Source: Sepiola atlantica (lineage: Eukaryota > Mollusca > Cephalopoda > Sepiida > Sepiolidae). From it: DNA of 64,000 bases. A model generated the notes under the pieces. It was not told the origin of the DNA. It did no database searches and was given only the letters and a program-made list of their open reading frames with translations. Below, one piece after another: positions 23,724 through 35,189 of this stretch; position 1 is the stretch's first letter; each line of letters starts with the position of its first letter. Position numbers and translations under genes: made by a program. The stretch spans positions 57,041,080 to 57,105,079 of the forward strand of contig OY744529.1 in NCBI GenBank assembly GCA_963556195.1. Direction: 5' to 3'.

Positions 23724-24099
23724 CACATAATGAACCAACGGGTTACTGCTAGTCTAGTTAACATTAATTTAACATAAATATTTTGAAAGGTAAGAAAATT
23801 ACACATTTTTTTATATTTCTAAAATTTAAATTTAAATTTAAAAAAATCGTAATTTGCATTGTAATGGTTTTTATGCTAATATTTCAAATTACACAATGCT
23901 TCAAAAAAGACAAATCGTTATTATTGTCTCCGCGTGACGATGCTGTTCTTAAACTTAAAGATTGTTTCAATACTTGCTATTAAGATCTCGCGGCCTGAAA
24001 CGACAAAATCTTTAAAAAGACTGAAAAAATGCAGCAATTCTGAATTCTGATAAGGAATTTACTCTCGAAAATTGTAATTAAAATTAAAAAATAAATTGC

Positions 24100-24660
24100 A
24101 TTGTAATAGCTTCTATGCTTTCTTACTTTCTGTTTGGGTTATGTATATTTTTTTGTATCACCCACGTGGTCTTCTATACTCATAAGTTCTCTTCTCATTC
24201 TCGTTTTTTTTTTTTAGATAAGATCGCTCGATAACATCATTCGGATCAGTGTCATTAGTTTCCTAAATATTTAGTCCAGGTAACTGAGTTATTCTTTAGT
24301 CCAGCCTATGAAAGGTCCAGAATGTCTTTCTATGGATAGCGCTGAGGTATTTGTTCTCTTAATAATGTTTCATCTATATAATTTCATTTCTAAGTGTTTT
24401 CTTGTTCTCCTCCTTCCTGTTGAGTTTATGGCGTCTGGTTATAGAATTCCCAAATATTTATAGGCACCGCCAAGCATCCCATCACTTCTTGTTTGGCCAG
24501 TTATAAGTTTTCTGCAGTTTTGAGTTTACCGTTCTTATCTCAAGTAGTGGACATTTTTCCTTTCCGAATTCAATTCAAATGGCCTGTCTGAAGATTCCAG
24601 TTATATTTATCAGATTTCCTAGTTCCCTTTTGTTTTTCGTAGATAATTCCAAGTTAAAGA
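24100..24660 (-). pseudogene. Decayed non-LTR retrotransposon RT C-terminal fragment
   Basis: Minus-strand translation near 24475-24450 gives GGAYKYLGIL. Upstream is CRKLITGQTRSDGML, and downstream an R/K-rich block with RTRKHLEMKLYR and NIIKRTNTSAI. This order (short beta element, AYKYLGI, basic helix, NKI.AINTWA-like segment) is what I know from the region after the RT palm in several invertebrate LINEs. Stops and frame changes are frequent. Same strand as the fragment at 22620-23215. Confidence 0.45.
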
Positions 24661-24744
24661 TATATATTTGTTTATTTATCATCTCTCCAGGATGTTAGAT
24701 ACAGGGTCAGATGTGGTTTTGAAAAGCATGCGAATTAGGATTAG

Positions 24745-24915
24745 CACACTCTGGCCTAAAAGAAATGCCTGACCGGCCCTCGGCATTCCACGCGATTAGC
24801 ATTCAGGCGATTAGCAATAAACTAACGTCTTCCTAAAGAGAAGGTAATACATGGGAGGCTGTATCTCCCAAGACTGAACAGAACAATACAGCAAAGCCAC
24901 TGTGAGCATCGATGT
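24745..24915 (-). repeat. U2 snRNA-headed repeat family, copy 3 (body and 3' end only)
   Basis: The minus strand matches the other two copies from about GTTCAGTCTTGGGAGATAC onward, with GTTAGTTTATTGCTAATCGC, GTGGAATGCCG, GGCATTTCTTTTAGGC and the 3' AGAGTG. The U2-like head is lost or unrecognisable. The CCTGAATGCTAATCGC segment shows a small internal duplication of GCTAATCGC. Confidence 0.65.
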
Positions 24916-27024
24916 TAATTGCAGTGCCTCCAATATTGTTCGATGGTATTTAAGAATTAGTTTTAAAATCTAACATAATTTTATTCCATCGGATACGCAC
25001 AGTTATATGGAATATATTTGAAACATGTACGAAAAAGAAAATTCTTAACATTCAAGTTGTATTTATTCTAAGAATGGAAATATTTATTTTTATCAGATTT
25101 TATTTTACTTTCCTGTTTTCCTCTCTGTATATCTGTGCATTCTCGGGAATTTTTCCTATTTAGGTATATGAATTTGTGCGTATATATTTACAGAAACAAT
25201 GAATAAAAAAGTATCATTACTCCCATAACAATAAAAACCATAAGTAAATCGCCAAGGAACAGAATGAGAAGGGAGAAGGGGAAGGGTGTAAAATGTATAG
25301 CAGAGAAGTTGAAATAAAAGACAAATCAGTTCTTCGTTTAAACGTTGATTTCTTAAACATCTCTAATTTCAAACTCGTTCTACAGGAATCCTCTTCGTGA
25401 GATTTTTCGGAGTACTTTTTTTCTGGAGTCATAATTTTTTGTGGGTAAAAAGTATTTTTATTTTTTTATCTATTTTAGTTCTATATTTATTCATCTATTG
25501 TTTTTATGTATTTCTTTTTAATCTAGTAAATGAGACCAAAAATTATGTGCTTATGCTTCAAGTATGCGTCGAGTATGGAAATTGATCCGAAACATGGAGA
25601 ATGCGAGAAGAATAAATACACAAAGAAAACAAAGTTTGTGAGAAAAAGGGCAGCTTTATTTGGAGGGTTAGGGAGACTAGAACGACTAAAGAAAGATAAA
25701 GAGGATAAAAACATCATTTGAAAGCATGGAAAACGATGAGGAAAAACGGGAAAACAAAAGAAAGTTAAAAACAGAGGAATAAACAGAGAAATGAATGGCC
25801 AAAGATGTTAAATCGAGGGAAGAGAAGAATAAGGGGAGAGGAAAATAAATTAGCAGAATGTAATGAATAAAAATAGTAAAACAATGATTATCAAAATCAT
25901 GTTTCAAAATGAATTGGAAACATTTGAGATCATGTTGTTATTCAAGATAAGTAACAACTTAACGGAACAGTATTTTTCATTAAGCAAAAATATCAAAAGG
26001 AAAATATGTGTGAATTCAGCAAATGAAAAACAGGATATAAAAATTGATAAGCGAGTGGCAAATATAAACGAAAGAAAAAACTATTACAATAACGATATTT
26101 TTTCTAAATTAAAAATGCTATAAATCGGATTCTAAAAACATTCTATTAATGTGATGCCGTCTTAATTGAAATAGTCTTTCGTCAAAGATCTGGTTAGCAA
26201 CTTTTCCTATCTAAATAAAGACTCATAGTATTTGAGAAAATGTCACGCAATATTCATATGTTTGTACACTATGGTCTGTATAAGCATCCAAATTCTGGAA
26301 CAATGGTAAACTTGTCCACTATAGGTTTGGTTAGCTCTGTCAGTTCCTATGACAAATCAAGCATTTTGTGTTGTTTAATGTAAAAAACACAACATTTATT
26401 GTAAACGAGTCATGAACAAAACAGAAGTTGCTATGTTACCAATTGATGGTGTTCGTCGCTGAATCGTAATAGTAGAGATATTTGTTTTTTCGTTGACTCA
26501 ACCATTTTTATTCTTAAAAGAGAATATCTTTATTTTCTTATTTTAATATTATTGAAGCATTCTATTCTCGCAATCACGCGTAACAAAACTTATTTGTATT
26601 TATATTGGGTTTATTCGGTTAATTTGCTCTCTGTTTTTTCATATGCATTGAAATATGACTGTTGTGTACGTTGATGTTAATCCGGTTAGTTGATGATTTT
26701 GCAACAAAATGTAATGCTTATGTTAAACTTCTTAAATAATACATGTATTGAAACTTCTCGATTCGCTTCATATTTTTTTTAATTCTTCCGAATATTATCG
26801 ATTAAGCGCCATGTTTTGAAATCATGACACTAACCCGTTAAAATTTAAAAATAAGAATAAATCAATATAAAATACATCATGTTGTAAAGGTATGTGAATG
26901 GTAAAACACAAATATGAAAACATGATGTATTTAACAATTTAAAAAATAAAGCAATAACTATAAATGAGGAGGAATTAATTGGCTGTCGTTAAACCGACTT
27001 CGGAAGCATCCTCCATTTTGAATG
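24916..27024. other. Anonymous AT-rich sequence
   Basis: Several short overlapping open frames on both strands around 25.2-26.1 kb are low-complexity (K/E/N-rich on one strand, F/L/S-rich on the other) and have no domain. A 14 bp inverted repeat (AAATACATCATGTT) lies at 26870-26932. Confidence 0.3.
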
Positions 27025-27090
27025 CTCCTTCATAGATCAGACTACATAACAAAAGGGGGATTTTGTTATGTTGTCTGATCTATGCAGGAG
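27025..27090. other. 66 nt near-perfect hairpin
   Basis: A 30 bp arm (CTCCTTCATAGATCAGAC and on) pairs with its inverted copy with two mismatches around a 6-base loop GGGGGA (27055-27060). Size and shape resemble a pre-miRNA but also a short foldback element. Nothing else supports a miRNA gene. Confidence 0.6.
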
Positions 27091-27940
27091 CAGATCATCA
27101 TGCCTCAATCTCTCTCAGAAATGACAAATCAATCATGCTTCAAGATGTTCCTTGGTAAGAGAGGTAATGTTAGGGTACAAAGTGTTTTGTATTTTTTTTT
27201 AAACAGAGATTTTCTTGATGAATTTATTTATCCAACTAACACCCTCCTTTAAGCTTCGTGTTATTAAGTTTTATTTCGTGGCTCAACCGACATTGGATTT
27301 GTTCGGTTTTGAATGCAAATTTACGTCCTAAGTAAAACCTTTACTTGAGCCCTAGGTTCTTTGTTCTGCGTTCCTGGGGTGCTTTGTTGAGGTACCTGAA
27401 ACGTGTCCAATAATAGCTCCAATGGGAAAGTAGCATTTTGCGCGTTGGTTTCTGTGAAATAAAGGGGTCGAAACTAATTGGCATGCTGAAACCAGACATA
27501 ATACTGCACGATGACGTCATGCATAATAGTTTCCTGTATGACACAAGATGTAACCTTGTGTCCACTTCTCTTTACCATTTCGAAATTCCTTTGCAAAGAC
27601 TTTTGTCTTTGTTTGAAAGTCACACTTACTGCATTATGATGGCAGTTGAACTGCCGTTTTTATCCATTTGTGTATTCCTCTTGTGAGAGGTGTGTGCTGC
27701 TGGATGACTGGCATCCATTGGTTATCGGATTTTACGGTTCAATAGAACTTCATTTAGTGAATCACCGTAAGTAGCATTTCGATTTGATGTTGCTCTACAG
27801 TTTCCAAGAAATATATTTAGAATTGTTCGTATTGTTCTCCCCCGCTGTAAGTTTTTAGAGTACTCTCTTAAATGTATCCAAATATATGACATGGAAGAAG
27901 TGCAACACTACCTTAAGTAATTTTGATTTTTCGAAAACTT
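27091..27940. other. Anonymous; one perfect CRE palindrome
   Basis: TGACGTCA lies at 27512-27519. Open frames on both strands at 27341-27686 have no domain I recognise, and their start and end are unsupported. Confidence 0.25.
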
Positions 27941-27949
27941 TATAATTAT

Positions 27950-28610
27950 TTTCAAAACAAACTTTATAATTATTTCAATTATTTTCAAAACAAACTTTAT
28001 AATTATTTCAATTATTTTCAAAACAAACTTTATAATTATTTCAATTATTTTCAAAACAAACTTTATAATTATTTCAATTATTTTCAAAACAAACTTCATA
28101 ATTATTTCAATTATTTTCAAAACAAACTTTATAATTATTTCAATTATTTTCAAAACCAACTTTATAATTATTTCAATTATTTTCAAAACCAACTTTATAA
28201 TTATTTCAATTATTTTCAAAACCAACTTTATAATTATTTCAATTATTTTCAAAACAAACTTTATAATTATTTCAATTATTTTCAAAACAAACTTTATAAT
28301 TATTTCACTTATTTTCAAAACCAACTTTATAATTATTTCAATTATTTTCAAAACAAACTTTATAATTATTTCAATTATTTTCAAAACAAACTTTATAATT
28401 ATTTCAATTATTTTCAAAACCAACTTTATAATTATTTCAATTATTTTCAAAACCAACTTTATAATTATTTCAATTATTTTCAAAACAAACTTTATAATTA
28501 TTTCAATTATTTTCAAAACAAACTTTATAATTATTTCAATTATTTTCAAAACAAACTTTATAATTATTTCAATTATTTTCAAAACAAACTTTATAATTAT
28601 TTCAATTATT
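27950..28610. repeat. 33 bp tandem repeat (~20 copies)
   Basis: The unit is CTTTATAATTATTTCAATTA then TTTTCAAAACAAA, nearly identical throughout. The main variation is CAAAC versus CCAAC, which occurs in runs (three CCAAC units near 28155-28230, two near 28420-28460). Because 33 is a multiple of 3, open frames with an 11-residue repeat appear on both strands; they are not genes. Confidence 0.97.
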
Positions 28611-28909
28611 TCGTTGCAATAATAGCAAACGATTATAGGACCGTCATTTCCTATTTTTACTTTGTTGACTTTTTCATTTTTGCAAGTTATTTAACTTAAA
28701 ATTTTAATTTGGATTGGAACAATGTTTGCCGGATATGTATGACGCATCCTCAGCCCCCTCTTAAAAGGTAAACTCTTAATTTGAGCGGCAATAACATATG
28801 GAGTAAAATGAATGCTTTATATTTAGGTTTTTATTTTATTAATTTGTTAAACGTAATAAAAATATTAATATCAACAAACGATGGGGCAACAATGGTCTGA
28901 AATAAAAAC

Positions 28910-28910
<1 letters not shown>
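28611..28910. other. Anonymous sequence
   Basis: Nothing recognised. Confidence 0.3.
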
Positions 28911-28988
<78 letters not shown>

Positions 28989-28999
28989 GTAATAATAAC
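28911..28999. repeat. (TAA)n microsatellite
   Basis: About 29 TAA units with one TAG interruption. Confidence 0.97.
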
Positions 29000-29870
29000 T
29001 CTCCCTTCAAATAGACGCGACAAAAAATGATTCCATTGAATAATGCATAAATAGAAAGCAGAAAAATACATGTATTCAAATGAATATTTAAATTTTAGAA
29101 TTACCTTCACCTGAAAGCGTTCACGACGTTTCATAATATTTGATTAAATTTTGTTGAAACTAGATGCCTGTTGAGTAACGGAATGAATCTGTTTGATGGA
29201 TGCATTTATCAACTGGCTAATCATGTCTATTACTCTATTGCTAGAGCAATCAGTGTCGATAGAACAAGAAATGATAAAAAAGTGACAGTATTGCAGAAAC
29301 ACCTCATATTGCAGATTATTTTATATTAGTCTAAGTCCCAAATCATGGTAACTTACGTTTACGCGTATGCCGGTAAGGAAACACCTGAGGGAAGAATTGT
29401 TCGAATGACAGAAACATTAAATACCATTCCTTTAATAAGAGTTTGCTACTCGTGCAAACTTGGCTTCGTTAAACAAGTACATGAGTAATTCGAGTTCTTT
29501 CTTTTCTTAAAACTGGAACGTGTCAAGTATTTATTTTAAGTTGTTGATGAATTGATAAATTGTTCATTAGCTATATGTTACTTTGAATGCGATTCAAATG
29601 ACTGCCCGACACTTTTTGAAGTGCATAATCTTTGATCAAAGCTAACTTAAATTATCTCATTATTTGCATCAACAGTTACTACACAGGTGGAATTCTCAGT
29701 GTGTCGGTAATTAGGAAAGAAATATGACACAGCGTTATACAAATAAAATATCTTCTTAATTTACTGTATTCGTACCAGTAGGAACTATAGTTATTCCATG
29801 TAGATTATTAACGACTGCATCGCCAGATGTCTTCAAGTTCAGGTCAGTAAAAAGGGTCTAAAAGGATGTT
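29000..29870. other. Anonymous sequence before the second gypsy element
   Basis: Nothing recognised. Confidence 0.3.
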
Positions 29871-30275
29871 AACGTCACGGATTGGTTAGTCTGGTTTGTG
29901 AATCTTGCTGAATTCGTAATCTCTATCTGTTTTGGCGTTCCTCTTTTCTGTACTTTCATTTCTTATTTATGGATAAATTACACAAACATCTAGCGTGATA
30001 AGGGGCGTTTTCTCCTGGTGTGTAACTCATCCGGAAATAAGCTACCCGTTGTGTTATGCTACCTTACCTATACGGACTACTTGGACTCTTCTACTCACTA
30101 TAAATATTGCGAGCACCTGCTTCTCAGTTTTAGAACCACATCAGTCAATACTGGCAGTCAAGACTGACGTGCAACCATTATTGTTCTCTGTTGTATTATA
30201 TTTTTTTCAATATACTTGTTTTCTCTAAACTCCGAGTTCTTGTTTTCCTTACAGCCCCTTTATATGCCCATAACA
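29871..30275 (+). repeat. 5' LTR of a second Ty3/gypsy element (start uncertain)
   Basis: The 3' boundary is good: the sequence reaches ...CCCATAACA and then AACTGGCGACGTGGGA-type primer binding site. A TATA box (CTATAAATA, near 30097) is followed by an initiator-like CTCAGT about 27 bases downstream. The left edge is set at TGTTAACG by analogy only; another TGT start at about 30019 is possible. It does not resemble the LTR at 3825. Confidence 0.55.
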
Positions 30276-30475
30276 ACTGGCGACGTGGGATTTCAAACTT
30301 ACACCGCTACGACTAGTGACGAGGTAGAGTAAAGTTTTTCTTGGGATCCTTAATAATGGCCCCAAAACAACTGGCGACAAGGTACATTAAGGGATTTCTG
30401 AGAACCTTATAATGAACGCTACAACTGGCGCCGAAGTAAATTGAAGGTTTTTTTGAGAACCTTAAAAAATGGGCA
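30273..30475 (+). promoter_or_regulatory. Gypsy leader with iterated primer-binding-site-like motifs
   Basis: AACTGGCGACGTGGGA at the LTR edge is followed by ACTAGTGACGAGGTAGAG near 30310, AACTGGCGACAAGGTA near 30369 and AACTGGCGCCGAAGTA near 30431. The last two each sit ahead of a GAGAACCTTA block. Normally one PBS follows the LTR, so this is an unusual tandem arrangement of about 60 bp units. Confidence 0.6.
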
Positions 30476-30496
30476 ATCCTGGAGAAATCAACGGCA

Positions 30497-30557
30497 AATT
30501 ATTCACCCAACAGCTTCCTAGTTCTGAAAAGAAGTAGGATGCTATTGGGTGAATAAT
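30497..30557 (+). other. Imperfect hairpin in the gypsy leader
   Basis: AATTATTCACCCAACAGC on the left pairs with GCTATTGGGTGAATAATT on the right, with the stem extending inward through TCCTA/TAGGA. It lies between the PBS-like motifs and the first gag-like sequence. Confidence 0.6.
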
Positions 30558-31019
30558 TATCGGCTGACAAAAAAAAAACATGTAAAAGACCAACTTAATT
30601 TCTCCTATAGAAGAAAGGTTAGTGATTTTTATTGTTATTCCGGCATTGTGTTAATTTTTAACAAGAAGGGAATACATCATATTTTTCTCTCCAAAAGAGA
30701 AAGGTTCTGCCACCGAAAAGAAAAATTAAAACCTTATTTTTTTCTGTTTACTAAAGTGCTGAGCGTAAATTCGACGGTTACGTGAAAAGCGTTAAAAAAA
30801 TGACAAAAAAGTGATTTTTGGTCGAAGAAAAAGGTTTTATACTCTCTTTCCCTTTTATAACGAAGATTACATCAACAGCGTAATATAAAAGAAAGTACTT
30901 CTCAAAGCCGTACTCTATAAAGACATATTTTAACATGGAATATGTTAAAACAACTATGACAGAATTCGTAAATTTTAAATGCAACAACAACAGAAAGCTT
31001 AAGAAAGACAGCGAAAACA

Positions 31020-32370
31020 GCTACTAAAAATGATGACAGATTTCAAAACTTTTTGTAGAACAAAAAAAGAAGCCGACGAAAAACTATTTGAACAAAATCA
31101 AAAGCTACTGGAACAAAAAAGAAGCCGACGAAAGTCTACAAAAAACAGAAGAAAGACTTTTGGAACAAAAAAAGAAGCTGAAAAAGACTTCTGGAACAAA
31201 ATAAAACATCTAAGCAATTTTTAAAAAATGGCGAACAAGGGCCAAAGTAATGAAAACGAAAATGGTTTTTCGCTAAAATGCCGTTTGGAGTGCAACTGAC
31301 AATTACACTTATTCCCAAGACGAGGATAAAACCTTTGTTTCATATTTTATAATGTATGAGGATCTATACAAAATAGATTGTGAAAATAGGGCAGACTTCT
31401 TATGCTCCGATAATTAGGCATCATCGAACATAGCAAATTCGTGGACTTGATTTTACCCCGAAATACGCGCGACTTTACTTTTTCCCAAGCTGTTAATATT
31501 TTTACAGAATTATTCAGCCCTAAGACTTCTCTGTTCTACAAACGTTAGAACTGTTTGAATTTTGTCAAAAAAAAATGGCGAATACTACGCAACATTCGCG
31601 TCAATCGTTAATAAACACTGTGACGAGTTGAAATTAACTAAACTCAGCGCAAATAACTTTAAATGTTTAATTATTGTGCAAGTACTTGTATCAGAAAAAG
31701 ACGCAGAAATTAGACGTAGGGGGTTTAAAAAGTTATAATATTAGCTAGATTTATCATTACATAGATTAGCTAAAGTTAGTCGGAGATTAGTAAGTAGTAA
31801 TCAAGATTCTAAAGACATTGAAGAGTCGGGCATTGCGCGCATGTAAAAGTACATTTCAACTCTCTTTCAAATACAACTCAAAACAAAAAGACGGATTATT
31901 TTTCTGCTCCTACAAAAACAAGCCATCCTAATGAAAAACAGGATAAATTACCGCCGAGTCCCTGTTTCCGTTGTGGATACCTTCGTTGGCTAACGGATTG
32001 CCCATACTGTTTTAAGACCTGTCTAACTTGTAATAAAGTCTGACACAAGAGCACATTGCAGAACGAATAGAGGAAATAAAACTCGGGTAAAATCCACAAA
32101 AAACAATGAAAAGGACGGCAGAATTATAAGTAAATATGTACAGGTAAACATCCCGAATAAAAATGTAAAATTACAATTGGATTCTGGTTCAGACGTGTCA
32201 ATTATCAACATGCATGCATGGAAAAGGTTGGATAAACCGACCACGCTAAGAACCAGCAAAAAAGCGAGAACAACGACTGGTGAAACAATTAAATTCGAGA
32301 GTGAAATGATTATCGGCATTAATTTAAACAGAACTACGAAAAAAGTAATTTCTCTTGGGATCTTGGAAAG

Positions 32371-32372
<2 letters not shown>
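31020..32372 (+). pseudogene. Ty3/gypsy gag and protease remnant
   Basis: 31030-31210 encodes a K/E/Q-rich coiled-coil-like stretch with repeated LLEQ and KKEA motifs, typical of the start of some gypsy gags. Gag-like DFTFSQAVNIFTELF follows near 31470. Nucleocapsid zinc knuckles lie near 31955-32070 as CFRCGYLRWLTDC and CLTCNKV; the first knuckle has lost its histidine and the second its last cysteine. The aspartic protease has its active-site motif LDSGSD (about 32175) followed by VSIIN and a downstream TTGETIKF block. Stops and frameshifts occur throughout gag. The protease reading frame ends directly at a (TA)n array at 32373, with no RT beyond it. This is a different element from the pol remnant at 1.6-3.7 kb. 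Confidence 0.82.

Positions 32373-32439
<67 letters not shown>
32373..32439. repeat. (TA)n microsatellite that ends the gypsy protease
   Basis: About 33 TA units; the gypsy sequence stops at its left edge. Confidence 0.97.
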
Positions 32440-32441
<2 letters not shown>

Positions 32442-33412
32442 CTACTATCCGATATCTACCTGTGGACGTGCGTCACAATCTGCATTCATGATGCAACTAA
32501 AACTAGTAATACACGTTTGACGCCAGCAATTTAGATCATTACAAAATACAACTTAATTTTATGAAATATGTCAGTAAATTTACTACGTTAAGATACTTTG
32601 GGTAAATTCACATCAGTAAGTTTGTATGATATCTTGTTTGTGAATAGTAGAAAAAAAAGAGAAAGGGGTTTATATGTTCAAACTAACTTTTGAGTGTGAT
32701 TTATTAGACACGAGATTGACAAGTAAAACACAGTTAGGTAACACTACTTTAGAAAATATACTTTTCACCGTTCCAACTAGTAAGGTATTATTAGAATATC
32801 ATTATAACTAATACTATTGAGAATAGGTCAACTAACATTTAAATTGAGCACATAACACATTAGGCCCTAAGTAACTATCACATCCCAACATATTATGTTA
32901 AAAAGTAAATACCTAGTGTCGTTCAAATAATAATAGTTTCTATACCCTTATTAAGACTATTTAATACTTTATACCTTTTAATTATTAATGACCACTATCC
33001 GCGTATATTATTAAATTGTCCGAATGACATTTCTTTTAGAAAGATATTTAAATTTTATGTGGTGAGTTAAGAAACGTGGTGTGGCCTTGTAAAACAGCAC
33101 GAAAGGAAAACACGAACTCTAGAAAGCCGGGTATTTAGTAGCACAATGGAAAAAGATGCACACGGGATGGTATTTCTCGTGTTTATGTGACATCCAATGA
33201 TGGCATGGTAAAGCGTAATTTCATCAACTGGCTAAATGTAATGTGTTTCAATAGGACATTACGAAATTGGAAAACTGAACATGCGTTTTTTTCTTTAAAA
33301 AACAAACTGGTAATAACGCCAGGGATTTCAGTAGTGATTTAGCAACCGACATTCTGTTATTATCCCAGATTGGCGGTTGATTAGAACAGTGTCTTGCACG
33401 CACGATAACATG

Positions 33413-33414
<2 letters not shown>
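32440..33414. other. Anonymous AT-rich sequence
   Basis: Nothing recognised. Confidence 0.3.

Positions 33415-33478
<64 letters not shown>
33415..33478. repeat. (TA)n microsatellite
   Basis: About 32 TA units. Confidence 0.97.
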
Positions 33479-33481
<3 letters not shown>

Positions 33482-33576
33482 TATTTCATGTATCCACATA
33501 ACATTTTATGAGAAGATATAATTTTTTTTATGTATCAATTTACTTCAACAGTGCTCGATACGTTAGTAGAGCTAGG

Positions 33577-33745
33577 TAGTAAGCTATGAAAATACATGTA
33601 TGGCAATTAAGCTACACAGAGGCTCCCGCGTTTCATCCCCGGGGGGAATCTTCAGGCTAAAAGATTCCCCCGGGGATGAAACGCCTCCCGCGTTTCATCC
33701 CTATGTTTAGCTTAATTGCCATAAATATATTTTCATAGCTTACTA
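33577..33745. mobile_element. 169 bp hairpin element with two-part arms
   Basis: The outer arm (TAGTAAGCTATGAAAATA through GGCAATTAAGCTA, 38 bp) recurs inverted at the right end with two mismatches. The inner arm (GCGTTTCATCCCCGGGGG plus AATCTT) also recurs inverted, around a loop CAGGCTAA near 33653. The right arm holds extra sequence between the two parts, including a second CTCCCGCGTTTCATCCC. A related single arm is at 4165-4245. It abuts a compound microsatellite on the right. No coding capacity; foldback or MITE-like. Confidence 0.78.
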
Positions 33746-33756
33746 TATATATACAT

Positions 33757-33838
<82 letters not shown>
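33746..33838. repeat. (CA)n(TA)n compound microsatellite
   Basis: About 10 CA units then about 32 TA units. Confidence 0.96.
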
Positions 33839-33841
<3 letters not shown>

Positions 33842-35175
33842 CATATTGACGATGGAAATATATAAGAATCTTCAAAGAGAAGAGAAGTTTTAGCAATGAC
33901 CGATGAACTGAAAAATGCTCTATTATCGTACCAGTTTGCTACGTCATGACAGCTGTACTCCTCGGTGAATAACATAGCACAGGTTGCACCTTTTGAGTTC
34001 CTAAATCACTGTTATTTTAAACATGTTCTAGCCACAAAATGCTGACCGGTTTAGCATTGTTCAAAACGAATATCGGATGGAAAATGACTGGAAAATGCAG
34101 TTCATTTTAGGCATGAAACTTATTCAGGAAGAAAATATCACGTGATGTTCGAGCTGCGTACACGAACCGAGTGAATAACCAAGTGAACATTATTACATTT
34201 GTTTACAAAAATAATTCAAAAAGAAAAAAATGGCGTGAACATCTGATTTCTTTACACGCAGCTTTTTTGTGCAATTATCAACCATGTTCTTTATTGGTCT
34301 GAAATAACGAAATACAATTCAGGCGACAAGGAATATCAAATTTATCTGCAGAGAAATATTAGTGAAATAAACATAACAGTAACAGAGATTATTTTGATAA
34401 ATATTATTTCTTAGCTGAAAACTATTTAAGTTCATTTAGATCACCGTGTCATTCAGATTAAAAGCTGAGGCTAATCGCACAGATATGGAATATATGATAT
34501 GAAGTGTCAGCTTATCGATACCCATGTACCTGTCAACAATCTCGACTGGAACTCGCTTCCATATATACGTCCCATTTTTCAAACAGTCAATTAATATAAG
34601 TGTAGGTTTTATATGAAATTATACGCATCTATTTATTAAAAAACTGTCAGATAAGAAAGTGTGTGTTTGTGTCCGTTTCTCGCCTATAAATAACTTGGAT
34701 ACATATAAATCGAATAAGCTCTTATTTATTATTGATCTAATATTTACGATAATTAAAATAAAAATAATAGAAAATGAAAACAGTCATATTTAAAAAAGAT
34801 TGTAAAGTTCATAGAACACTATAATCTTGTACGTTTCTCCAGCTGTCCTGCAATCTAGACCAGTTTAATAATATCAAACCAAAGGTTACGATACCATACA
34901 TATATACTCTCATTGTCTTATTCTAGTCGTTTTTATTTGTGCATTTTTGTACTGTTTTAATCTTCGTTCCTTCTTATCGAAACTCATTGGTTTTCTTCTT
35001 ACTTTTATCTTACGTTTTGTCGAATGTTCGTCGTAGTGTAATTCTGTAGTATGCACCTTCTACGCCATACTCGCTATTGTACTGCTTGATTAGTATTATT
35101 AGACTGGATTAGTAGTCAGGAGAGATGGAGAAAAATACAAGTTATTTGAGATATTAGTAACGATTAAAGTCTGAT
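33839..35175. other. Anonymous sequence
   Basis: Nothing recognised over 1.3 kb. Confidence 0.3.
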
Positions 35176-35189
35176 TTTCGTCAATATAT

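Noticed and set aside
25397..26123. Cluster of small open frames on both strands
   Set aside because: Low-complexity, overlapping on both strands, no domains and no supported starts or splice sites.
27908..28699. Long open frames on both strands with an 11-residue repeat
   Set aside because: A product of the 33 bp satellite; open on both strands because the unit lacks stops in those frames.
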